Below the pieces are notes generated by a model. The model did no database searches, was not told where the DNA came from, and worked only from the letters and a program-made list of their open reading frames with translations. This document shows, one piece after another, positions 26,179 through 35,105 of a stretch of DNA of 64,000 nt (within the stretch, counting starts at the first letter, position 1; every line of letters begins with the position of its first letter). Where the stretch lies: positions 434,001 through 498,000 of the forward strand of contig NZ_CP183834.1 of NCBI RefSeq assembly GCF_049675895.1, written 5' to 3'. The DNA comes from Ampullimonas aquatilis. Lineage in GTDB: Bacteria > Pseudomonadota > Gammaproteobacteria > Burkholderiales > Burkholderiaceae_D. The translations under genes were made by a program, and so were the position numbers.

Positions 26179-26865
26179 TTATGGCAGCAAACGTGACAAG
26201 GCCGCACTGGCAAATTCGCCAATCTGTGCCAGGAAAGTCGTGCCCATGCCTTCGTAGAAACGGCGCTCGTCGGGTGAACCCAAGACCACCATGCCAAAGG
26301 CTTCGGGGTGTGCGCCAATGCGTAATGGAATCATGGCAACAGAGTTGACGGCGGCTGGCTCGGGCAACCAGCGCACGGCTTCGTAATCGGTATTTTTGCC
26401 ACAGAACGGCGCCATCAGGCTATTGGCAAACGTGGTGATATCGAGCGATACCAATTGTGCAAAAGGTGCGACCTCACGCAGATTGGCATTGGCTTCGGTC
26501 AGTCCCCACAAACGCAGGCCGACAAACGGTACCGAGAAGGATTCGCGCAGACCGTCGACCACCAGCGCGGGCAGGTTGGCGCTTTGACGCGTCAACATCA
26601 GGTCGCGGGCCCAGTGGTTGAGCTTGTTGGCAATGGCATCATTTTCCTGGCCATAGCGCAACAACTCGGCCATTTTCAATTCGAGTCCCTTGATTTTTTC
26701 ACGCAGCAATTCCATCTGCCGCTCTTGCAGCGACACGGCGCGCTGACCATGCGGGCTGGTGAGTTGAATGCGCGCCAGCGTTTCGGCGTGCTGTTCAAAA
26801 AATTCGGGGTGGTTCAATAGGTAAATGGCAATTTCGTGCTCAGTCATATCGGATTCGGTACGCAT
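26179..26865 (-). CDS. DUF484 family protein
   Basis: About 228 residues with a GAF-like fold. It begins with the family N-terminus MTEHEIAIYLLNHPEFFEQHAETL (an ATG at 26847) and ends in the GAF-like region (VAMIPLRIGAHPEAFGMVVLGSPDERRF). It is found between dapF and xerC in many Proteobacteria and its function is not established. The start may be 26865 or 26847. The upstream 180 bp to dapF has a possible but unconvincing relic of the dispersed element. Confidence 0.88.
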   Translation of the reverse strand: MRTESDMTEHEIAIYLLNHPEFFEQHAETLARIQLTSPHGQRAVSLQERQMELLREKIKGLELKMAELLRYGQENDAIANKLNHWARDLMLTRQSANLPALVVDGLRESFSVPFVGLRLWGLTEANANLREVAPFAQLVSLDITTFANSLMAPFCGKNTDYEAVRWLPEPAAVNSVAMIPLRIGAHPEAFGMVVLGSPDERRFYEGMGTTFLAQIGEFASAALSRLLP

Positions 26866-27045
26866 AGGAAAAGTACGGTAAAGGGAGCTATTTTTGGGAG
26901 TATATCCAAAAAACACTGTGCTTAGGTAAATATAATGGACTTAATATTTTATACAGATAGGGTGTATCTATTGTTAATCAGGGTTGGCTGAGCAACACTA
27001 TCAGCACCCCCTGGCCGCTTGGTGGCTGGCATCGGCGGAGTGCCT

Positions 27046-27897
27046 TCAAATGTCGATGCTGCCTTCAAACACGGTGATTGCCGGGCCGGTCAGCTTGACG
27101 GTATCGTCACCGCCGTCCCAGGCAATGGTGAGCTGGCCACCGTGGGTGTCCACTGTCACGCGACTATTGAGCAGGCCACGGCGTATGCCAGCCACCACGG
27201 CGGCGCAGGCACCGGTGCCGCAGGCCAGGGTTTCACCGGCACCACGCTCATACACGCGCAGGCGGATGTGGTCGCGACTGACAATTTCCATAAAACCGAC
27301 ATTGACACGTTTGGGAAAGCGCACATGGCTTTCAATGGCCGGGCCGTCGGTCGCTACGGCGGCATTCTCCACATTGGGCACTACCTGAACCGCGTGCGGG
27401 TTGCCCATCGATACCAGCGACACCATCACCACGCGACGATATAAGGGGATGGGCCAGAGCGTGTCATCATGATCAAGCTGACCATGCAGACCATTGGCGT
27501 CAAAGGGGAGTGCCGTGTGCTCAAAACGGGGTTGACCCATATCGACTGTGACTTGGCCATCGTCATTCATGATGAGTGTGATCACGCCGGTCTGGATTTC
27601 CACGCGCACCGATTTTTTATCCGTGAGGCCATGATCACGCACAAACTTGACAAAGCAACGTGCGCCGTTGCCGCAATGCTCCACCTCACCACCGTCATGG
27701 TTGAAGATGCGGTAACGAAAGTCCACATCAGGCCGGGTGGGTTTTTCAACCAGCAGGAGCTGGTCAGCACCAATCCCAAAATGCCGATCAGCCAGCGCCT
27801 GCCATTGAGCAGGGGTCAGGTTAACGGTCTGGTTAATCCCATCGAGCACAATAAAGTCGTTGCCCGCGCCTTGCATTTTGGTGAATTGAAGTTTCAA
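27046..27897 (-). CDS. dapF: Diaminopimelate epimerase
   Basis: Cytoplasmic enzyme converting LL- to meso-diaminopimelate, for lysine and peptidoglycan synthesis. 283 residues. The two catalytic Cys appear in HCGNGARCF and ACGTGACA. The family N-terminus KLQFTKMQGAGNDFIVLDG is present. I take TTG 27897 as the start because it matches that N-terminus. ATG 27927 would add ten residues, and neither site has a strong ribosome site. It is first of the dapF-DUF484-xerC group on the minus strand. Confidence 0.95.
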   Translation of the reverse strand: MKLQFTKMQGAGNDFIVLDGINQTVNLTPAQWQALADRHFGIGADQLLLVEKPTRPDVDFRYRIFNHDGGEVEHCGNGARCFVKFVRDHGLTDKKSVRVEIQTGVITLIMNDDGQVTVDMGQPRFEHTALPFDANGLHGQLDHDDTLWPIPLYRRVVMVSLVSMGNPHAVQVVPNVENAAVATDGPAIESHVRFPKRVNVGFMEIVSRDHIRLRVYERGAGETLACGTGACAAVVAGIRRGLLNSRVTVDTHGGQLTIAWDGGDDTVKLTGPAITVFEGSIDI

Positions 27898-28205
27898 TTT
27901 GAAAACCGTCAGGTAAGTGATTGGCATGGTCACTGCCGCAGATTGCTTGTGCAGCAGGTCAGCCAAGGATGCTCGTATTTTATGACATCTTGCTGTCAAA
28001 TGCTGCGCGGATACTTCTTGTCAGTCAACCGCTGCTTCTTGCGATACGCCATTAACCATGTAAATTGATTTAACTGTAGCAAGGCGACGAAATAGCGGTT
28101 TATGATTGATTGGCCGATATAAGAATAGAGATAACTCGGTCAATGCTTACCTCATGGTTGGCGGTAGCAGGTAGCGATAATCTTTATTTTTCTAGCGAGT
28201 TCAAA
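27898..28205. other. Gene-free spacer of about 308 bp between dapF and the divergent secreted protein
   Basis: A divergent promoter region for dapF (minus) and the small secreted protein (plus). I saw no coding potential, repeat or strong hairpin here. Confidence 0.5.
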
Positions 28206-28685
28206 ATGAAAAAAAACATTCAGTATCTGGTAGGACTGGTTGGCATTTTCGGTGCGCTGCAATTGCTGCATGCGGAAGATGCGCCCGATGTGGCCGAAGC
28301 ACCCAAGGTGTTTCGTGATCTGGCGGACAAAAATCCGCAAAAGCTGTCCCTGGAAGATCTGCAAAAACTGTTGCCGGGTGCCAAGATGAGCCGCCTCACC
28401 AACAGTGGCAACACCAATCGCTGGACCAATGATACCGATGGTACGTTCATCATTTCTTCTGACAATCGCAGCAGTACCGGTGCATATGGGGCGAGCTATA
28501 ACTCGACGGCACCAGGCAAGTGGCATATCTCCGAAGATGGCCGGTACTGCGTACTGATTGACTGGAAGCGGGTCGATACCGAGGAATGGTGTCGTTATAT
28601 CTATCAAACATCACTGGGCTATTACGCCACCAAGTCAGACAAGACCGGTACCGAGCGCGTGTACAGGCTGGACATCAAGCATTGA
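28206..28685 (+). CDS. Small secreted protein, DUF995-like
   Basis: 159 residues. The signal peptide is about 23 residues (LLHA-EDAP). The mature domain has the layout GxWxISEDGRYCVLIDW...EEWCRYIY near the C-terminus, with two Cys that could form a disulphide. This GKW...CV...W...C pattern resembles DUF995-type periplasmic proteins; the family call is tentative. I start at ATG 28206, as upstream in-frame starts would hide the signal peptide. It is monocistronic or precedes the TSUP gene by 138 bp. Confidence 0.6.
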   Translation: MKKNIQYLVGLVGIFGALQLLHAEDAPDVAEAPKVFRDLADKNPQKLSLEDLQKLLPGAKMSRLTNSGNTNRWTNDTDGTFIISSDNRSSTGAYGASYNSTAPGKWHISEDGRYCVLIDWKRVDTEEWCRYIYQTSLGYYATKSDKTGTERVYRLDIKH

Positions 28686-28823
28686 TACGGTAGCGCCGCC
28701 TGGCTGGTCATTGGGCTCATTGTTGAACTATTGCGGTATGCACGAATACTTGCCGTTTGCCGGCCAGCTGCATCCCTGCTACTGTGGCAGATTCAACGCA
28801 ATGCCACAGCCTGTAGCGGGTGA

Positions 28824-29609
28824 ATGGCTTGGATGATGCCGATTTCTGGATTATTACTACTCTTTGCTGCTGCCATGTTAGGCGGTGCAGTTAACTCGAT
28901 TGCCGGTGGCGGCTCTCTGGTGACATTTCCGGTGCTGGTTTTGGCTGGGCTGTCACCGATTGTGGCCAATGCCACCAACAATCTGTCGATGTGTGTGGGC
29001 ACCATTGGCAGCATCAGTGGCTATTATCAGCAAATCAAGCCACATCGCCAGATTGTCGTGCGGCTGGCACTGGTCAGTTTTGTGGGGAGTCTGATTGGTG
29101 CAATTCTGCTCCTGACCACACCGGAAACCCTGTTTTATCGGATGGTGCCATTTTTGATCCTGCTGGCCGCCGTGCTGTTTTCTGCAGGCCCATCATTGGT
29201 GCGGCGTTTTCGACATGCCGAGGCTGCCGTGGTGTTATCACGCTGGGCCTTGTTGGGGCAGTTTGCCATTGCCATCTACGCAGGTTATTTTGGTGCCGGA
29301 CAGGGGATTGCGACGCTGGCTTTGCTGACCCTGATTGGCATGAGCCATATGCATGAAATGAACGGTGTGAAATCGTTTTTGAGTGCCTGCACCAATGGCA
29401 TTGCCATCATCCCTTTTGTGATCGCAGGCGTGATTGCCTGGCCGCAGGCCCTGCTGATGAGTGTGGGAGCCATACTCGGTGGGTTTATTGGTGCGCGCCT
29501 GGCTAAACGGGTCAATCCTGACAGGGTGCGTACTGCAGTGCTGATCTTTTCTTATGGCATGGTGGCCTATTTTTTCTGGAAGGTGTATCTGGCACCGCCC
29601 CAGGGCTGA
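28824..29609 (+). CDS. TSUP-family membrane permease (TauE/SafE-like)
   Basis: 261 residues with about eight hydrophobic segments. The duplicated TSUP signature shows as GGAVNSIAGGGSLVTFPVL near the N-terminus and AGYFGAGQGIATLALL in the second half. Family members export sulphite, sulphoacetate or other organosulphur anions across the inner membrane. Substrate and direction cannot be told from sequence. It is convergent with the LPS acyltransferase gene across an 18-bp gap with no visible terminator. The start could also be ATG 28833. Confidence 0.9.
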   Translation: MAWMMPISGLLLLFAAAMLGGAVNSIAGGGSLVTFPVLVLAGLSPIVANATNNLSMCVGTIGSISGYYQQIKPHRQIVVRLALVSFVGSLIGAILLLTTPETLFYRMVPFLILLAAVLFSAGPSLVRRFRHAEAAVVLSRWALLGQFAIAIYAGYFGAGQGIATLALLTLIGMSHMHEMNGVKSFLSACTNGIAIIPFVIAGVIAWPQALLMSVGAILGGFIGARLAKRVNPDRVRTAVLIFSYGMVAYFFWKVYLAPPQG

Positions 29610-29627
29610 ACCAAGGCTCAATCAAGA

Positions 29628-30554
29628 TTAAGTCGGATCAAGTGGCGGTGCCTGATCAGCCCGGCCATAGAGATTGGCTTCACCAGCCGGACGATTTTTA
29701 AAGCGCTTGTGCACCCAGTAATACTGTTCTGGCATTTCCAGCACGCGTTTTTCAATAAAGGCATTCATGCGGCGTGTGTCGGCGGTGAGATCATCGGTGG
29801 GATAGTCTTCCCATGCCGGATAAACCTTGACGGCATAACCGGCGTAATTGGGCAGGACTCTGCCAATCACCGGAAACACTTTGGCGTTGGCCATTTTGGC
29901 AAGGCGAGCCACGGTTGTTACGGTAGCCGCGGGTACGCCAAAGAAGGGGACGAAGACCGCATCACGCGTACCCAGGTCCAGATCGGGCAACAGGAACAAG
30001 GGCATGCCCTGACGCATGGCCTTGATGACCGGACGTATGGAGTCGTTGCGTGAAACCAGCAAGGGCGCATTGAAGCGAGCTCGGGCCCGTTTGAGTTGCG
30101 CATCGAATACTTGATTCTTTTGCTCGCTGTAAATGGAGACGGCTTTTTTGTGGCGACTCAATACCTGTCCGGCGACATCGAGTGCCAAAAAGTGTGGGCA
30201 GAGCCAGATCTGTGGCTGATCACTCGCCGCTTCGAGCTGTTCCAACCCTTCCACCTGAATCAGTTTGAATAGTCTTGCTTCAGAAGCAAACCAGAGCAGA
30301 CCACGTTCCAGAAAGCTGCGTCCAAACTGTTTGAAATGGTCTTTGGCTAGGGTTTGACGTTGTTCGAGTGGCCAATCTGGAAAGCACAATTCCAGATTGC
30401 GCAGTACCACACGACGACGATGGCCAATCACGTAATACAGCAGGCAACCCAAGGTGGAACCAAGGCGGCCCAGAACCGGTAAGGGCAGCCAGTGCAACAG
30501 CCAGAGCAGACCAATGAACAGATAGGTGAACAGCGCGGTAAACATGGTACTCAT
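29628..30554 (-). CDS. Lysophospholipid/lipid A late acyltransferase, LpxL/HtrB-like (second copy)
   Basis: 308 residues with one N-terminal hydrophobic segment, as in inner-membrane late acyltransferases. The catalytic H-x4-D motif is seen in WLCPHFLALDVAG. FLLPDLDLG and VFVPFFG are further conserved blocks. Last gene of the LPS operon, with a one-base overlap (TGATG) with the glycosyltransferase upstream, so translation is coupled. A second, distinct copy sits at the operon head. This copy may transfer a secondary acyl chain to lipid A or a related acceptor. Confidence 0.88.
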   Translation of the reverse strand: MSTMFTALFTYLFIGLLWLLHWLPLPVLGRLGSTLGCLLYYVIGHRRRVVLRNLELCFPDWPLEQRQTLAKDHFKQFGRSFLERGLLWFASEARLFKLIQVEGLEQLEAASDQPQIWLCPHFLALDVAGQVLSRHKKAVSIYSEQKNQVFDAQLKRARARFNAPLLVSRNDSIRPVIKAMRQGMPLFLLPDLDLGTRDAVFVPFFGVPAATVTTVARLAKMANAKVFPVIGRVLPNYAGYAVKVYPAWEDYPTDDLTADTRRMNAFIEKRVLEMPEQYYWVHKRFKNRPAGEANLYGRADQAPPLDPT

Positions 30555-31543
30555 CAAACTTTAGCGCTTTGGCGTTTTTTTGCCGAACGCAGTTTGAGAT
30601 AGCGCACATACCAGAGCAGGCTTTTGAGCGGTTTGCCCTGGCGCAGCAAAAAACGGGAGTGCATGCGCATCTCTTTGGTGTTGCGCGGCTGCAGATCAAG
30701 GGGCATGTCTGACCACGGCGAGATTTGCAGATATTCATTGAACAGCTTGACGGCGGCATGGTCACTCCAGCCCGCCCAGGGTTTGACGGAGCCGGCAAAG
30801 TGGATCAGTGCAGCATCACCCACCTGACGCATGCTGGTACGATTGATATTGAGATCATGAATCAGATCGTACAGATAATTCCATTTGATATCCAGAAATG
30901 CAGCACGACCATCAAACACGATATTGAGTGCATCCTGATCGTTGAAACGCATTTTGTCGCCATGTTGCAGCAAGGCCTGCAAGGTTTGCCCGGTACAGTC
31001 TGCGGCTTCCCAACGATCCACATCAATCAGCAACACGCCACCATTGAAGTAACGGCCATCTTTTAATTCCAAAGCCTTGACGCGGCGGCGGGTGGTGACC
31101 GGGGCGTCAGGCACACCGGCAATGATATGACCATCAAGATCAAAGCTGATCAGATCATCCATGCGTCCTACGCAGAGAATATCAGCATCCATATACAACA
31201 CTTTTTTGGCAATGCCTTTGAGCACTGAGGGAATGACCAGTCGCGTGAAGATGGACAAGGAATAGTGCGAGTGCTGAATGAAGTGATTGAACTTGGAAAA
31301 GTCGGATTCCTTCAGGATATGTAGGGCTGTATGGACATTGAAGCGTTGCGCCATCTCTTGCAGACGGGCTTGATGCTCCGGTGCGGCATCAAAGGTGAGC
31401 ACATGAAAAGTGAAGTGCTGCTCGGGATTGTTGGCGACGATGGAGGCCATGGTTGCCCCCATCGCCCGAAAGTAATTGTTATCGACGCAAAATGCGATAT
31501 GAAAGGTATCGCTGACCGAAGCATGGGTGTTGGCTTGGTTCAT
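30554..31543 (-). CDS. LPS glycosyltransferase family 8 (WaaI/WaaJ-like)
   Basis: 329 residues. GT8 signatures are clear: IAFCVDNNYFRAMGATMASI at the N-terminus, the DxD motif in VLYMDADILCVG, YFNGGVLLIDVDRW, and the H-x-G-type motif IHFAGSVKPW. A basic C-terminal tail suits membrane association. Members transfer glucose or galactose to the LPS outer core. The gene overlaps the upstream GT9 gene and the downstream acyltransferase, so it is embedded in an LPS operon. Sugar specificity is not predictable. Confidence 0.9.
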   Translation of the reverse strand: MNQANTHASVSDTFHIAFCVDNNYFRAMGATMASIVANNPEQHFTFHVLTFDAAPEHQARLQEMAQRFNVHTALHILKESDFSKFNHFIQHSHYSLSIFTRLVIPSVLKGIAKKVLYMDADILCVGRMDDLISFDLDGHIIAGVPDAPVTTRRRVKALELKDGRYFNGGVLLIDVDRWEAADCTGQTLQALLQHGDKMRFNDQDALNIVFDGRAAFLDIKWNYLYDLIHDLNINRTSMRQVGDAALIHFAGSVKPWAGWSDHAAVKLFNEYLQISPWSDMPLDLQPRNTKEMRMHSRFLLRQGKPLKSLLWYVRYLKLRSAKKRQSAKV

Positions 31544-32643
31544 GGCAATGATTTCATCACAGTGGCAACCGGTATGGCATCTACCCAGTCATTGCGATTT
31601 AAAGCGGTAATCACCTGGCTATTGGCTTTGTCGATCGGTGCCCACTCAGGATTTTTCATGCGCATCAAGGCAATCACAGGGACATGCACGGCATTGGCCA
31701 GATGCATTACCGCGGTTTCAACCGAGATGATCAGATGACACTGACTCAACACGGCGGGCAACTGAAAGAAATTATCGACCGCGCTAAAAGGCACAGCATG
31801 TTGCAGCTTGAAGTCTTGCAGCATTTTTTGTACAGCAGCTAAATCTTGCGGCATGGCATTGATGATGAATTGCGCATCGCGCCACCGTGCTTCTTTTTGC
31901 ATGGCACTGATCAACTCACCGACTCGCTCCAGTGGCCAGCAACGTTTTTTGGTCTTGGCAAAGGCGTTGATGAATACCACTTTGCTGCGTGCCGGATCAA
32001 AGCACCATTGCTTGAATTGCTCATGGGCGTAATTGATCCATTCGGCTGGAATGTTGACATAGGGCAGGCGCGCCTCAAAAGGTACGTTCAAGCCAAACAG
32101 CCGTTTAAACCATTCGGCATATACATCGCTGATATGATGATCCGGCGGCAGTTCGGGATAGCTGGTTGGCAATGTGGCATCCAGTTTTCGGTAAGCCAGA
32201 TGATGCATGAACTGCAGCAAGCCTGGTTTCTTCTTCATGCCTACCACAAAGCCTTTGGGGCTGATCTCACGAGCCAGATTGGCATACTGATTGGGACGTA
32301 AAGTAGCCAGTGAAACCACGATGCCATATTGTTCGTCCTGCGCGTCTTCAATGGACTCGCGATACAGCGTCGGGCTGTAGGTGCGGGTGTAGACCTTGCG
32401 GAAATACGGACAAGCCGCGGCCCAATCATACAGCGAATATTTTTGCAGGCCGGGCCATTTGGATTGGTCGCCGGTGCGTCGAACTTCATCAATCCACAGA
32501 TGAACGCGCAAGTGTGGAAAAGCTTTGGCAAAGCTGGCAAAAAAGTTTTGCAGATAAGTAAAGTCACCCAAGGCGAGGTGGGTGATGAACAAAATACTTT
32601 GTGGCTTGGCGAGCAAGTCCTGAGGTATGAGAGCTTGGGTCAT
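31540..32643 (-). CDS. Glycosyltransferase family 9 (heptosyltransferase-like)
   Basis: 367 residues with the two-Rossmann GT-B fold of the ADP-heptose:LPS heptosyltransferase family. The N-terminal FITHLALGDFTYLQNF replaces the usual GDxxxxTP pattern, and the C-terminal region shows LSQCHLIISVETAVMHLANAVHVPVIALM, the GT9 donor-binding block. It overlaps the waaL start and the downstream GT8 gene by 4 bp each, so it is an LPS core transferase by context. Sugar may be heptose or another. No catalytic residue can be assigned with certainty. Confidence 0.8.
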   Translation of the reverse strand: MTQALIPQDLLAKPQSILFITHLALGDFTYLQNFFASFAKAFPHLRVHLWIDEVRRTGDQSKWPGLQKYSLYDWAAACPYFRKVYTRTYSPTLYRESIEDAQDEQYGIVVSLATLRPNQYANLAREISPKGFVVGMKKKPGLLQFMHHLAYRKLDATLPTSYPELPPDHHISDVYAEWFKRLFGLNVPFEARLPYVNIPAEWINYAHEQFKQWCFDPARSKVVFINAFAKTKKRCWPLERVGELISAMQKEARWRDAQFIINAMPQDLAAVQKMLQDFKLQHAVPFSAVDNFFQLPAVLSQCHLIISVETAVMHLANAVHVPVIALMRMKNPEWAPIDKANSQVITALNRNDWVDAIPVATVMKSLP

Positions 32644-33950
32644 TGATCTTGTTGTGAGCTACCAAATTGGGTTTGACAGCGGTTGTTGTGTTGCGTCAGC
32701 GGCTGCATGGCAAGCTGTTGTTGTTCGCGCAGCTTACTCCAGAAAATTGCCAGCATGAATAGTAAAAACATGACGCCGATATTATGAGTCAAAAATGCCT
32801 GGGTCAGGTCAAAGCCGATATAGCAGATCATCAACATTGCCCCGGCCAGTGCGTAAGGACGTACTGAAGGGCTGTTTGCATGGAGTTGTCGCGCAAAAAA
32901 ATACAGAGGGTAAAAATACAGAAGCAATAGCATGGCTAAGCCCGGTATCCCTCTTTTGACCAGGCTATCCAGATATTCGTTGTGCAAATGAGTATGTTCC
33001 AGGGTGAAGGGACTAATCTTGCCTTGATCAATCAAGCGCTGTTTTTGCGCCATCATCCCAGCTCGGCCCCAGCCAAGCCAGATGTGTTGGGGTAGCATTT
33101 CTATTCCGGCACGCAATAACTCAATCCGTGCGCCAATCGAGGTATGGGTGTTGTGTTGATCCAGGTAATCTTCGGTTTCAGTGACGGCTTCGAAAGAACG
33201 ATCCAGCACGGCCGAAAAGGGTGTCATGCTGAGAACACCCAGTGCTAATATGACCGCTACAGCTGTCGCTAACAAGTGAGCGTTGTTGAATGTTTTCTGG
33301 CTGACAAGATAAAACAGCAATAAGCAGATTGGCAGACTGATACCGCTGCCACGACTGCCTGTAAATAACCATCCGAGTAGCCCCATCAGCGTGCCGAGCA
33401 ACAGCAGCCACAGCCATGCACGACCTTTTTGCCGTTTGATCGCCCAAGTCATGGCAGTCAGACTAAGGATGGCCAGTAAAAAACTGATATTGCCAAACTG
33501 GATGGCATTGGTCGTACCGTGGGCACGATCCAGATGCTGATAAATTTTTTGCCAGCCTGCAAAAGTGCCAGCGCCGATGGCACCGATGGCGATGCCAGAC
33601 CAAAGATAGTTGGCTTGGGGTGGATAGGCCATCAACAAGGCAAAGGCGGGTAAGACCAACACAAATCTCAGTAGCTCATCATATTCGCGCATCTCGGCAT
33701 GATGATAAGCATTGATGGCACAGTTGACGACAAAGTACAGTACCAGAACGGTGATAAGCCAATACTCTTCTTGTTTGAGTTTGACTGCAGGTCGCAGCCA
33801 TAGGCAGGCAATGGACCCCACTACCAAAAGCAATGCGCCAAGTGAATAGCCGCTGGGCACAATTAAGGCGATGGCAGAAAAGAGAAAACTGGCGACCGAG
33901 GTCCACTTGCCCATATGACGCGCTTTCATGGGATCAATAGGCCGATGCAT
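32640..33950 (-). CDS. waaL: O-antigen ligase / WaaL-like polymerase family protein
   Basis: 436 residues with about 10-12 transmembrane segments. The large periplasmic loop holds the Wzy_C-type motif HTHLHNEYLDSLVKRGIPG (about residues 330-349), whose His is important in ligases. RxG residues in the preceding loop (TGSRGSG) are typical. WaaL joins undecaprenyl-linked O-antigen to the lipid A-core in the periplasm. The start is uncertain among Met1, Met8 and Met13. No other O-antigen genes lie nearby, so this could also be a related exopolysaccharide ligase. It is second in the LPS operon, followed with 4-bp overlap by GT9. Confidence 0.78.
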   Translation of the reverse strand: MHRPIDPMKARHMGKWTSVASFLFSAIALIVPSGYSLGALLLVVGSIACLWLRPAVKLKQEEYWLITVLVLYFVVNCAINAYHHAEMREYDELLRFVLVLPAFALLMAYPPQANYLWSGIAIGAIGAGTFAGWQKIYQHLDRAHGTTNAIQFGNISFLLAILSLTAMTWAIKRQKGRAWLWLLLLGTLMGLLGWLFTGSRGSGISLPICLLLFYLVSQKTFNNAHLLATAVAVILALGVLSMTPFSAVLDRSFEAVTETEDYLDQHNTHTSIGARIELLRAGIEMLPQHIWLGWGRAGMMAQKQRLIDQGKISPFTLEHTHLHNEYLDSLVKRGIPGLAMLLLLYFYPLYFFARQLHANSPSVRPYALAGAMLMICYIGFDLTQAFLTHNIGVMFLLFMLAIFWSKLREQQQLAMQPLTQHNNRCQTQFGSSQQDQ

Positions 33951-34014
33951 TGCTGAGGCAGGAACAGGTTTTCATGGCTGACGGATTGTAAACCAGGCAT
34001 TTTGCTTAGTTGAA

Positions 34015-34848
34015 TCAAACAGGGTCTGACGATCCTGGTGGCACCTTGAAGCGGTTATAGCTCCACAGGTATTGACCGGGACAGCGTCTGATCAAGTTTT
34101 CCATGGCTTGGTTGATGGTAGCCGGATTGACTTCATTGGCGGTAAATGGCACCACCTGTAAACGATAACCCTGGCCATGCGCGAGTCTTTCGGCGTAAAT
34201 GGGCACGATGGCGCCATTGCCAGCCAGTTCATACAGCTTGCTAGGTAAGGTGATGGTATAGGCTGGTTTGCCAAAAAAGGGTGCCCAGACGCCTTCGCCG
34301 GAAGAAGGTGCCTGATCACAGACAATGCCAACGGCTTCGCCACGCTTGAGGGCTTTGGCCAGCGTGCGTACCCCCTTCAGATCAGCCGTGGCCATGGTCA
34401 TATTGGGTCTGGCGCGCGATGCTGCCACAATTGGTTTGAGCCAATCTTTGCGCGGTGGGCGATACATCGCGGTAATGGGCATTTTGGTGGCAATGTATTG
34501 CGCTGTCATTTCAAAGCAGCCCAGATGCGGCGTCAAAAAAATCAGCCCCTTGCCTTGCGCCTGCAAAGCCTCAACATGTTCCCAGCCATGCACTTCGACA
34601 CACAGTTCATGGACTCGCTCAGGATTGGTGCGCAGCCAGATATGCGGTGTTTCACCGACCATACGGCCTTGTTGAGCAATGGCTTCATGCAGAATATTGG
34701 GATCAGACAATCCGGCAATCGCCAGATTGTCTTTCATGCGTTGTCGATAGGTCGGGGAAAGCAGGTAAGTCAACCAACCCAGCAGGGCTCCGCAGCTTTG
34801 CAATAGTGACAAGGGCAGGCTTGCCAATAATTTGAATAGTAAAGTCAT
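34015..34848 (-). CDS. lpxL: Lipid A late acyltransferase, LpxL-like (HX4E form)
   Basis: 277 residues. An N-terminal transmembrane helix precedes the acyltransferase domain, with the catalytic motif LTPHLGCFEMTAQY. This is H-x4-E, the variant seen in some LpxL-type enzymes, not the H-x4-D of the second copy. RPPRKDWLKPIV and GIVCDQAPSSGEGVWAPFFG are conserved blocks. Head gene of the LPS operon, divergent from metK. It adds a secondary acyl chain to Kdo2-lipid IVA at the inner membrane. The two copies may place different chains. Confidence 0.9.
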   Translation of the reverse strand: MTLLFKLLASLPLSLLQSCGALLGWLTYLLSPTYRQRMKDNLAIAGLSDPNILHEAIAQQGRMVGETPHIWLRTNPERVHELCVEVHGWEHVEALQAQGKGLIFLTPHLGCFEMTAQYIATKMPITAMYRPPRKDWLKPIVAASRARPNMTMATADLKGVRTLAKALKRGEAVGIVCDQAPSSGEGVWAPFFGKPAYTITLPSKLYELAGNGAIVPIYAERLAHGQGYRLQVVPFTANEVNPATINQAMENLIRRCPGQYLWSYNRFKVPPGSSDPV

Positions 34849-34942
34849 GGCGCGATTTTAAGCGAGTCTGCGACGCTAACGTCATGTGTTTGTCATGCGT
34901 GAGTGGCATGATGCGCCCGCGCCAAGAATGAAATTGGCGTAA

Positions 34943-34948
34943 TATAAT
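34943..34948 (+). promoter_or_regulatory. Candidate -10 box of the metK promoter
   Basis: A perfect TATAAT lies about 158 bp before the metK start. I see no good -35 element at normal spacing. Confidence 0.4.
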
Positions 34949-34954
34949 CGCATC

Positions 34955-35092
34955 ATCGCTGAGTTAAGTGACAACTTGCGGAGCGCGTGACGGCTAAAAG
35001 CCAGTCCAAATCCAGCTAAAGCGTCGCCACTTTGTAAGCAGTATCTGCAAACGGAGTTTGGCAACGTGGGACATGCTAACTTCTTATTTTGC
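34955..35092 (+). promoter_or_regulatory. Structured 5' leader of metK (possible cis-regulatory RNA)
   Basis: Roughly 140 nt between the likely transcription start and the ribosome site. It contains a short GGCT-AAA-AGCC hairpin and a possible long-range helix between GTGACG (about 34987) and CGTCGC (about 35024). It does not match any SAM or SAH riboswitch consensus I can recall. The assignment as regulatory is inference from position and structure. Confidence 0.3.
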
Positions 35093-35105
35093 AAAGGGTT
35101 TCAAA

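Noticed and set aside
26881..26970. Possible seventh copy of the dispersed element upstream of DUF484 (GGGAGTATATCC, then A/T-rich sequence)
   Set aside because: It shares an AGTATA-like end and A/T-rich flank, but no GTGC core is found at 43 nt in either orientation, and the flanking IR TTTTTGG/CCAAAAA is different.
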